Below, one piece after another: positions 45,806 to 53,454 of a stretch of 54,930 nt of DNA. Below the pieces are notes generated by a model, which saw only the letters and a program-made list of their open reading frames with translations, ran no database searches and had not been told where the DNA came from. This stretch comes from Enterocloster aldenensis (GTDB taxonomy: Bacteria; Bacillota; Clostridia; Lachnospirales; Lachnospiraceae). The position numbers were made by a program, and so were the translations under genes. How positions within the stretch are numbered: position 1 is the first letter of the stretch; each line of letters opens with the position of its first letter. Where the stretch lies: positions 118,227 to 173,156 of the forward strand of contig NZ_QVEX01000010.1 in NCBI RefSeq assembly GCF_003434055.1, in the 5' to 3' direction.

Positions 45806-46066
45806 AGGGCATTTTATATTATTTCCATTGTTCATTACCACTCGATTGTTAGAATTATGTCATTTTATACCGTTTTTTTCTACATTATACCCTTTTTTTC
45901 ATCAAATATCACAATTACAATTTACCATAGTCATATTCGTATGTCAAGTAAAATCCTTTCATTTTTTCTTTTTTAATTTTTAAATTTGAAATTATAAAGT
46001 AAAAATATTTATTTTACACAGATTTTTGTCACACCACCTATTTTAAATAATATTTGTCTAATCTGC

Positions 46067-46095
46067 TTGTAAAAACATAGGTTTTAATATAGAAT
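46067..46095 (+). promoter_or_regulatory. Promoter of the RpiR-type regulator
   Basis: TTGTAA (46067-46072) and TAGAAT (46090-46095) have a 17-base spacer and lie about 32 bases before the start codon. The remainder of the 428-base divergent gap is very AT-rich, with no gene seen. Confidence 0.6.
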
Positions 46096-46126
46096 AGAGA
46101 TAAAAATAAAAGGTGGTGGACCAACT

Positions 46127-47002
46127 TTGAAAAAAACCTGGGCTGAGTATTCTGAAAATATCTCCCATTCCTGCTTAATAAAATTTCAATCTGTTTATGA
46201 TGATTTGAAAAGTGCTGAACGAAAAGCAGCAGACTTTTGTTTATCAATGCCGGAATATGTCAATACAGCCACCATTGGGGAGGTGGCCGGATGTGCGAAC
46301 TGCAGCGAAGCAACCTTTGTAAGACTCGCAAAGCGTCTTGGATACAGCGGATATCCTGAGCTGCGGGAAAACCTTCTGCGGGAAGACTCAGAAGAGATTG
46401 CCCACAGTGTGGGGATAAAGAACTCGGATGATATCAGAACCATAACGACAGCAGTTTTTAACACCAATATACTGGCGCTGAATGACACCCTCAGTTCCCT
46501 TGACTTCGAGTTCCTCGAGGATGCTGTTAACCTCATATTGAAGGCAAACCATATTCTGATTGCCGCATCCGGCGATGCCAATATCGTGGCGCTGTCCGGT
46601 GTGGGCAAATTCATGCGTCTTGGCCTGCCTGTACATTACAATACGGATTTTGACACCCAGCTTGTATATCTGTCCCAGATGGGCGAATCTGATATCCTCA
46701 TATGCATCTCCCATTCCGGACGTACAAAGAATATATGTGAGCTGGCCAAGGCGGCAAATAAAAAAAAGGTCAAAGTACTGTCACTGACCAACTTCCCCCA
46801 GTCCCCCCTGGTCAAAACCTCTGATATTGTATTGATGACAGCCGCATTTTCCCATGATATCATGGGCGAAACCCTTGCCAAAAGGATTCCCGCCCTGTGC
46901 CTGCTGGATACCATATACGTATCCATCCTATTCCGACTGTCAGACAAGGAATTGACCAAACTGGACGCGGCCAATAAAATCCTTAGGCTAAATAAGTTAT
47001 AG
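46127..47002 (+). CDS. MurR/RpiR family transcriptional regulator
   Basis: A 291-residue regulator with an N-terminal helix-turn-helix (about 20-85, 'ATFVRLAKRLGYSGYPELRE') and a C-terminal SIS domain (about 130-260) that binds phosphosugars ('ILIAASGDANIVALSGVGKF', 'DILICISHSGRTKNICELAK'). The start is TTG at 46127, with AGGTGGTGG upstream; no ATG is available nearby. It is divergent from the ten-gene operon, so it probably controls it in response to a pathway sugar phosphate. A terminator follows. Confidence 0.93.
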   Translation: MKKTWAEYSENISHSCLIKFQSVYDDLKSAERKAADFCLSMPEYVNTATIGEVAGCANCSEATFVRLAKRLGYSGYPELRENLLREDSEEIAHSVGIKNSDDIRTITTAVFNTNILALNDTLSSLDFEFLEDAVNLILKANHILIAASGDANIVALSGVGKFMRLGLPVHYNTDFDTQLVYLSQMGESDILICISHSGRTKNICELAKAANKKKVKVLSLTNFPQSPLVKTSDIVLMTAAFSHDIMGETLAKRIPALCLLDTIYVSILFRLSDKELTKLDAANKILRLNKL

Positions 47003-47118
47003 TCCCTGTCGGAAAACAAAAGCCATGGAAAATCCCGGACTACCCAATGCAATGGATTAGGGAAAACCATATACGGAAAGGCCCATAAAGGAATTGATTG
47101 AAATATGGAAAAACAAAA

Positions 47119-47150
47119 AAAGCCTGGGTTCAAAGCCCGGGCTTTCTTTC
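47119..47150 (+). terminator. Terminator after the RpiR-type gene
   Basis: AAAGCCTGGG (47119-47128) pairs with CCCGGGCTTT (47136-47145) with one G-U, loop TTCAAAG, followed by CTTTC. It is about 117 bases after the stop codon. Confidence 0.75.
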
Positions 47151-47178
47151 ATAATGGAATTACATATTCTGATGTATA

Positions 47179-47286
47179 TCATGCCTCATCCCTGCGTTTT
47201 CTGCCTACCGCGGTCATTACAGGGAAGATACCGGATAACACCAGTGCCAGTTCTGTCCTGGCAGTATCCTGCCCGGTCTTAGGAAG
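47179..47286 (-). pseudogene. Orphan LPXTG sorting-signal fragment
   Basis: On the minus strand, 47286 to 47182 reads LPKTGQDTARTELALVLSGI, then FPVMTAVGRKRRDEA and a TGA stop at 47179-47181. This is a complete sortase signal: motif, hydrophobic span and basic tail. It aligns over its full length with the ends of the two LPKTG proteins encoded upstream. The frame before it shows no surface-protein domain and meets a stop near 47369. It is therefore best read as the 3' remnant of a lost third paralogue. Confidence 0.75.
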
Positions 47287-47307
47287 CCTTCCTGTTAAGA
47301 CAAAAGG

Positions 47308-47352
47308 AAGGCAGCGCCTTCCAGCCGTATTCCAGCTATCAGGCGCTGCCTT
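47308..47352. terminator. GGCAGCGCC/GGCGCTGCC hairpin
   Basis: Arms AAGGCAGCGCC (47308-47318) and GGCGCTGCCTT (47342-47352) form an 11-bp perfect stem followed by TT on the plus strand and CCTTTTG on the minus strand. It lies 60 bases after the large surface-protein gene and likely ends its transcript. Confidence 0.7.
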
Positions 47353-47411
47353 TTGGATTGATTCCTTTTAGATTGGTTCTTTTAGTTATGGCTGATTCAG
47401 TTATGCCTGAT

Positions 47412-50400
47412 TCAGGCATCCTCATCTTTCCGCTTTTTGCTCATAGCGGTCAGCATCAGCAATATACCGGACATCACCATGGTTAAGGTTGACTTAACTG
47501 AACCCTGGCCAGTCTTTGGCAGAGGTGCCAAAGGTATTTCATCATCATTAATCAGGGTAGTGTCAAACGGTGTCTCGGGCAGTGGCGCTAACGGCACATC
47601 CTGGGGTGCAATGTTCACTGCTCCCGGACCGCTGTCATCGGACTGCGAAAAACGTCCCGGACCGCCGGAGTTGCTTCCGCCCCCACCGCCTCCATTGCCG
47701 CCGCTTCCGCCAGCGGTTCTGAAGTTTGCTATAAATGTGGTGTCATGAACAAATGCATCTGCCTGGATTGCATCTGTGTTATTGTACGTTTTACCTGCAT
47801 TTCCGTCTATGCTCCAGTTGCTGAATGCATACCCGCTGTTGGCTGCTGCCGTGACGTTAGCCCTTGGATGGGCCGGTGTCACGCTGCCGACCTTGATAAT
47901 CTCATTGGTTTCCGGGTCCCTGGTTATCTGCTGGATGGTGTGTACCTCACTTGTGGTCCCGCTTACAGTTCCATTATTGCCAGTTACAAAGGTGAAGGTT
48001 ATCTGATATTTATCAGGTATCCCATCTGGGTTCTGAGGAATCTCCACACCAATTTCATCTAATACATAATATACCTTTACAAGATTAACATTGCTGTCAG
48101 AACCTACTGTCTTAGGACCATTGGCGCTTTCGAAGATATAATTCCTGCCATTAAAATCTCTTGGTACGGTGGTAAATGGAATGTCTATTCCAAATACAAC
48201 ATTATCTTTGGAATCAACTTCCCCTAACACTCCGTCATAGTAGTATTCAACCTTATAACTCAGGTCGCCTCTTATGGCAAAATGCGCTGTATAGGTATCT
48301 GCTTCAAATACCTGGGTTTCAGGATTCTTTTTCGGAATAAAGTCTGCATCTACTCCTACCTTTGCACCAGCCGTATCTGTCCAATGGGTAAATACATATC
48401 CATCTTTTGCAACTGCTTTGGATCCTTCCGGTTTTCCGGTTGCCGGGGCAAGGGTTTCACTTGATAAATCGACATTTCCACCCTTAGCTGCCACATAGTT
48501 GATGGTTATATCTGCATCCTCTTCAAAATTAGCTTTAAACTCGGTGGCTTTATAAACGCCGCTGGCTTTTGCCACTGCATCTATTTCCTGTCTCTCTAAG
48601 GAGACATTGGTTCCCACTACTTTGTCAGCCACTGTCCAGTTTACAAAATGGTATCCTGGTGATGCCTTTGCTGCGGAACCTTTTGCAATGCCGGTGGCAG
48701 GAGCCACTGTCTCACTTGCAGGATTCACGCTGCCGCCAAGGCCTGCTACGTAAGTCAGGGTTACATCCTCATTTTCCTCTAATAAGATACAGATTCTTTG
48801 AGCCGCCCTGGTATCCTTTACGCGGAAACTCTTCCCTAAGTCATCCTCTTCCCCTGATGGCACATCAGTTCCTGTCTTAAAGACTACTTTACCAGTACTG
48901 TAGCCCCGCAGTGAGGCCGGAACCGCTTTTATAATATCCTGGCTGGATGTGCTGGTCTCTGAAATACTGATATAATCATAAGCATATACGAAATCCGGAC
49001 CAATTCCATATCCTTCAGAAGGCACCAGTTCATAACCTGTACCTATATTCTTCCAATATTCAACCTGGACAGTTCTAGGAAGTTTGTAAGTGATATGCAG
49101 GCGTGACTCTTTGCCTTCATGGAATACTTCATCATCTAACCCATCAAATGCAATAGCTTTACTGTCTTTTAATGTCGCATAAATCGCTTTGGACCATCCT
49201 GCATTTGTCTCATACTGAAGATATACGGAACTGATTTTAGCTCCCATATGATTCGCTTCCGTCTCGGCCTTGCTGTATGCCAGAATTTCATTTATACCTT
49301 CAAGGGTCAGGTTCTCCCCGCTCTGTGTTCCATTCTTTTTGTAAGTCAGAGGTGCATTATCCGGGCCATAATCTTCATAAATGTTAATATAATCCCCGTA
49401 ACTGAGGTCTGGATTTGTATCAGGATAGTATGCCCAAACCTTAAAGGTCCCTACTTCCTTCCATACTGCAAACAGAATATCATCACCTGCTGTCAGTGTA
49501 TAGTTTTCACCTGGCATGTATGTGGTGCCGGTTCCGTCTGCTTTTGTGTTCCAGCCCGCAAAGTAATATCCCTGTCTGGTGAACTGGTTTTCCTTTACCG
49601 CTACTTCACTTCCCACATTTCCAGTACTTGCAGACATTTCTCCGGTGCCTTTGTTGGCATCATAGGTAAGAGCGTCGCTATTCCCCTCCCATACCGCGTA
49701 GAAGGTCATTCCGTCTGTCCAGCCGCCTGCCGGCTTGCTGGGTGTGAATTTGAGATTGGTAGAAATGGGGGTTCCAAGTCCCATATCATTGTTAAACCAG
49801 CCCTTGAATTCATATCCCAGAGGCGTTGTGCCTGTTGAGCCTGCCGGCCCTTCTGTATATGCCATAAACTGATCTGTGCTTGGGGATACGCTGCCTCCGC
49901 CTACGGCCTCATAATAAATCGTTATAAATGGATTCGGAATATATTTGGCATAGAAATTAACCATCTTGTCAACCTGGTACGGGAATCCCACCGCCTGGCT
50001 GCGCTCCGCATCTGCGTACCATCCGCTGAACCGATATTCCACTCCGTCCACTGTCTTTACATCATCATATACTTTTTTCGGAGATGTTTTGTCTCCGATA
50101 CTTACATCATGACTCTCAACAGGCTGATAGCCTTGTTCGCCTGCATCCCATAACCAATAGGTTGCCGTAGCCTTTTCCCTGGTAGTGACGCTGGCTGTCA
50201 TATCCACATGGTAAACTGCCTTTCCTTGATCATGTGGATTATTATCTGCATCCACCCATCCCATTGGATAGGTTATCTTATATGGTGAATATGATATTTC
50301 CACATCAATATCATTAACATTGACCCCATAAAGATCTGCTATGATTTTCTTGATGTTGGTATCAGACGGATAATTAATGACTCTGCCGGCCGGATTATCA

Positions 50401-53153
50401 AGGCTGTAATGCCCCTCTCCCCCTACCATATCCGTTCCATGCTGGTTCTTAATACCGCTTACATCAATGTTTCCATATCCTACATATTTCCAGTCTTTAT
50501 TTTCCAAAGAATCAGGATCCATTCCAGGTCTTTGAACATAGAAATATGCTTTAACCTCATGCTTCTTTACCGTAATCTCAAATTTCTGCTTGTAACGGCC
50601 ATTCCATCCATATGAATAGGTGAGTGTTACAGTTTTACCGCTTGTATCTTTGGCATGTACAAACGCATATGGATACCAGACAGTTCCGCTCTCCTCCACG
50701 CTTACTACACTTGGGTCAGATGAAGTCCACGTCCCTCCAATCAGGGCATTGCGTGCTTCCAGCCTTATGGTCTGCCCTGCATACATGGTATAGGAATTCT
50801 TGTATTGTTCAGTTCCTACGATAGCATAGATGGAGAAATGTTTTGCTTCAAAAGATACGCTTGCTTCGTCAACAGAGGCGCCAACCGCTTCAACATTTAC
50901 AATATCTGCCGCCTGAACGTCAATCTCCTGTGCAGCTACCTTTTCTTTTTCTTCCTTATCATTGTCCTGGACAGTCTCAACATACATGACCTCAACTTTG
51001 TCGGACTGGGCATTCTGCTCTTCCACAGGAGCGCCTGCAAATGTTACCCTTACCCGCTTGCTTCCGCCCCAGATATCTGAATCCAGCAGCTTATCGCCTA
51101 ACCAGAGGTTAATGTCATAAGCCATGACAGATGAAACAATTTTGCCTTCCGCGTCTGCCTGTGCAGTTTCTTTTACTGCATTTTCAACATCTTCACTTAC
51201 CCTTGCAGCAGATGCTGTTACTCCAACAGGAAGAACGCCTTCATCAGCGCTGATATAAATGATTACACCGTCGTCCATCACAATAGGTTCCAGTTCAACC
51301 GCGGGATGGGCCATGGTCTCATTCATATAAACTTCTACATCCTGCTCTTCATAGATATCCGGAACCGAATACCATGCGGTCTGGGAACCATTTTCATTAT
51401 CAACAACTGCATCCGCCTCGATAATCTCATCATTTACAGAAACATAATCAATGGCAGAACCAAGCTGGTTCTTTACGCCAAATGTTAATGTTCCTCCCTC
51501 TTCCACGCCCCTGAGGCCTTCCACGATACGTGCGCTTGCCTCTGGATATACGGCATAGGATACCTTGTATCCGTCAAAATCATCTAAAGCCTTCAGCTGG
51601 TTGAGTGTAGCTGCATATACCTTTGCAGTGGAGCAATACCCCATTCCAACCAAATCCGTGGTGCCAGCCTTGGAAACATGCTTCTCTTCCGAAGGGCTTT
51701 CTTCTGTCTGCTGGGCTGTGGATGATGTAGCTGTTCCAACTGTTCCTTCCGGCTCTGAAGATACATCCGCCTTGCTTTCACTGTTATCCGTGAAACCGCT
51801 CTCTTCTGAAGCCGCGGTTGTCTCTTCTGTATCCGGTACAGTGGTTTCTTTGTCTGCTTCTGCATCAGTACCTTCTGCTGACTCTTCGGAAGCCTGTGGG
51901 GATTCGGCTGAACCAGCTGCTTCGGTTGTCTCTGTGGTTCCCTCTATTGCTTCCGTTGTCTCGTCCTTGCCAACGGCTGCCTCTTCTTTTTCCGGCGCCT
52001 CTGTTGCATTGGGTTCTTCCTCTTTCTCCGGCTCCTGAGTTTCTGTGTCTTCCTTTGCCTCTGGAGCATCTGTCTCTTCCTTCGGCTCCGGCGCTGCATC
52101 TCCGTTCTCATTATCTGCAACTACCGGTGCGTAATGACGCATAATAGATGCCACTGGTCCGGTTGATTCAGGCTTGGATGTTTCTGTTTCAAGAGACTCT
52201 GCTTTTGGCGCCTCTGTTTCCGGGGCTTCTGTTTCATCCGGCTGTGGGGCATCTGTTTCAGAGGCTTCTGTTTCATCCAGCTGGGGAGCTTCTGTTTCAG
52301 GAGTTTTTTCTTCGGTAGGTTCAGCGGCATCTGACCCTGTCTGGGGCTCTGTCTGACTTTCTTCCTGAGCTGCCGTGGTTTCCTCCTGTGTATCTGTTTC
52401 CTCCGGTGCGGTTGTGCTCTCAGAAGATGTGCTTTCTTCTGCGGCTGTTGTCTCCTCCGGAGCTGCTGCGGTTCCGTCCTCATCCGGTACTGTTGTCCCA
52501 TCTGGATTCACGGTTTCTGCAGGAGCAGTTGTTTCTTCTGCAGATGGTCCCTGGTTTTCTTCGGGTGCCGGTGTCTCGGCTGGTTTAGAAATAAAATTTA
52601 CTTTCTCATCACCATATGCCGACTCATAACTCTTTACCGTTACGCGCTTGGTCTTTTTGACCTTTTCCTTACCATCATCCATTCTTGTGATTTCAGTGGT
52701 ACAGCTGATGGTGTCATCACCGTTATTGACATATAAGAAAATAATCTCCTCATCGCCAGTTACCATATACATGTCATCTGCATCTTCAGGCAGGCGTACA
52801 AACACGCGGAGTTCTGCATCCATACTGCCGCCTTCCGGCTCAGGGAATGCTTCGTAAATCTTTCCCTCCCCAAATAATAATTCCTCAAATTCAGCAATCT
52901 TTCCATTGGTGAAATCAAGGTCATCTGCTGTGACTTCATTACCATTGGCAATCGCGTCTTCAATGGCCTGCACAAGCTGTGAGCCGCTCATTGAAAATGT
53001 AACTGGTTCCGATGAACTGGCTGCATACGCCGTATTCACATTTACGCCTACATTTGTGATGGTCATTGCAGCCGCAAGTACAAATGCAAGGAACCTTCTC
53101 TGCACACTGTGCATGCTTCTTACAATCGCCCTGGCTGTTTTCTTTCCTTCCAT
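47412..53153 (-). CDS. Large LPXTG-anchored surface protein with InlB-type repeats
   Basis: A 1913-residue cell-wall protein. A long signal peptide ends near residue 44 (NTAYA|ASSS). Residues about 45-185 form an N-terminal domain; about 190-500 are a Thr/Glu/Pro/Ala-rich stalk with ETEAPQ/EETTA repeats. Next come unrecognised domains and beta-rich modules, including InlB B-repeat-like units ('FSGWYADAERSQA', 'GYYFAGWNTKADGTGTTY'). Two ~80-residue repeats lie at about 1462-1543 and 1544-1625. A Gly-rich spacer leads to the doubled anchor motif 'PLAPLPETP...PLAPLPKTG', hydrophobic span and tail KKRKDEDA. Sortase should link it to peptidoglycan at LPKTG (about 1878). Likely role: adhesion; the ligand is unknown. 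Confidence 0.9.
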   Translation of the reverse strand: MEGKKTARAIVRSMHSVQRRFLAFVLAAAMTITNVGVNVNTAYAASSSEPVTFSMSGSQLVQAIEDAIANGNEVTADDLDFTNGKIAEFEELLFGEGKIYEAFPEPEGGSMDAELRVFVRLPEDADDMYMVTGDEEIIFLYVNNGDDTISCTTEITRMDDGKEKVKKTKRVTVKSYESAYGDEKVNFISKPAETPAPEENQGPSAEETTAPAETVNPDGTTVPDEDGTAAAPEETTAAEESTSSESTTAPEETDTQEETTAAQEESQTEPQTGSDAAEPTEEKTPETEAPQLDETEASETDAPQPDETEAPETEAPKAESLETETSKPESTGPVASIMRHYAPVVADNENGDAAPEPKEETDAPEAKEDTETQEPEKEEEPNATEAPEKEEAAVGKDETTEAIEGTTETTEAAGSAESPQASEESAEGTDAEADKETTVPDTEETTAASEESGFTDNSESKADVSSEPEGTVGTATSSTAQQTEESPSEEKHVSKAGTTDLVGMGYCSTAKVYAATLNQLKALDDFDGYKVSYAVYPEASARIVEGLRGVEEGGTLTFGVKNQLGSAIDYVSVNDEIIEADAVVDNENGSQTAWYSVPDIYEEQDVEVYMNETMAHPAVELEPIVMDDGVIIYISADEGVLPVGVTASAARVSEDVENAVKETAQADAEGKIVSSVMAYDINLWLGDKLLDSDIWGGSKRVRVTFAGAPVEEQNAQSDKVEVMYVETVQDNDKEEKEKVAAQEIDVQAADIVNVEAVGASVDEASVSFEAKHFSIYAIVGTEQYKNSYTMYAGQTIRLEARNALIGGTWTSSDPSVVSVEESGTVWYPYAFVHAKDTSGKTVTLTYSYGWNGRYKQKFEITVKKHEVKAYFYVQRPGMDPDSLENKDWKYVGYGNIDVSGIKNQHGTDMVGGEGHYSLDNPAGRVINYPSDTNIKKIIADLYGVNVNDIDVEISYSPYKITYPMGWVDADNNPHDQGKAVYHVDMTASVTTREKATATYWLWDAGEQGYQPVESHDVSIGDKTSPKKVYDDVKTVDGVEYRFSGWYADAERSQAVGFPYQVDKMVNFYAKYIPNPFITIYYEAVGGGSVSPSTDQFMAYTEGPAGSTGTTPLGYEFKGWFNNDMGLGTPISTNLKFTPSKPAGGWTDGMTFYAVWEGNSDALTYDANKGTGEMSASTGNVGSEVAVKENQFTRQGYYFAGWNTKADGTGTTYMPGENYTLTAGDDILFAVWKEVGTFKVWAYYPDTNPDLSYGDYINIYEDYGPDNAPLTYKKNGTQSGENLTLEGINEILAYSKAETEANHMGAKISSVYLQYETNAGWSKAIYATLKDSKAIAFDGLDDEVFHEGKESRLHITYKLPRTVQVEYWKNIGTGYELVPSEGYGIGPDFVYAYDYISISETSTSSQDIIKAVPASLRGYSTGKVVFKTGTDVPSGEEDDLGKSFRVKDTRAAQRICILLEENEDVTLTYVAGLGGSVNPASETVAPATGIAKGSAAKASPGYHFVNWTVADKVVGTNVSLERQEIDAVAKASGVYKATEFKANFEEDADITINYVAAKGGNVDLSSETLAPATGKPEGSKAVAKDGYVFTHWTDTAGAKVGVDADFIPKKNPETQVFEADTYTAHFAIRGDLSYKVEYYYDGVLGEVDSKDNVVFGIDIPFTTVPRDFNGRNYIFESANGPKTVGSDSNVNLVKVYYVLDEIGVEIPQNPDGIPDKYQITFTFVTGNNGTVSGTTSEVHTIQQITRDPETNEIIKVGSVTPAHPRANVTAAANSGYAFSNWSIDGNAGKTYNNTDAIQADAFVHDTTFIANFRTAGGSGGNGGGGGGSNSGGPGRFSQSDDSGPGAVNIAPQDVPLAPLPETPFDTTLINDDEIPLAPLPKTGQGSVKSTLTMVMSGILLMLTAMSKKRKDEDA

Positions 53154-53211
53154 ACTGTTTCCCCTTTCTTACATTCTATTTCCAAAATCAGGATTTTTGT
53201 TATCTAGGGAC

Positions 53212-53244
53212 AGTATAACAAATGCAGGTTACAAACCAGTTACA
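53212..53244 (-). promoter_or_regulatory. Promoter of the large surface protein with TGTAAC direct repeats
   Basis: On the minus strand a -10 TATACT (53212-53217) lacks a good -35. Instead two TGTAAC copies (53228-53233 and 53239-53244) lie 11 bases apart where the -35 should be. This spacing is typical of OmpR/PhoB-type response-regulator sites, so activation by a two-component system is plausible. Low certainty. Confidence 0.4.
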
Positions 53245-53354
53245 TTTTAGGAAATTCTGTAAATTGGTTTTTATCTTTTAAATCATTTATGCTTGGTCAT
53301 GGGATTTACCTCCCGTGGGCTTCGATTACATAAAACCGGGATTGATTTTTACGC

Positions 53355-53410
53355 AAAAAAGGGACGGCACCCTCCGGCTGATAATCCTTCAGCCGTAAGG
53401 CGCCGCCCTC
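53355..53410 (-). terminator. Strong terminator after the partial surface-protein gene
   Basis: On the minus strand a branched stem (GGGCGGCGCC with GGTGCCGTCCC, one bulge) encloses the perfect hairpin CGGCTGA/TCAGCCG and is followed by TTTTTT. It lies 45 bases after the stop at 53455 and separates the two surface-protein genes. Confidence 0.9.
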
Positions 53411-53454
53411 TCTTATGCTTTTGTTACCTGTAACTTATCCTTGATTAATGATTA

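Noticed and set aside
47105..47371. Small plus-strand gene of 88 codons after the RpiR-type regulator
   Set aside because: It runs through a terminator and the reverse of the orphan sorting signal, with no ribosome site.
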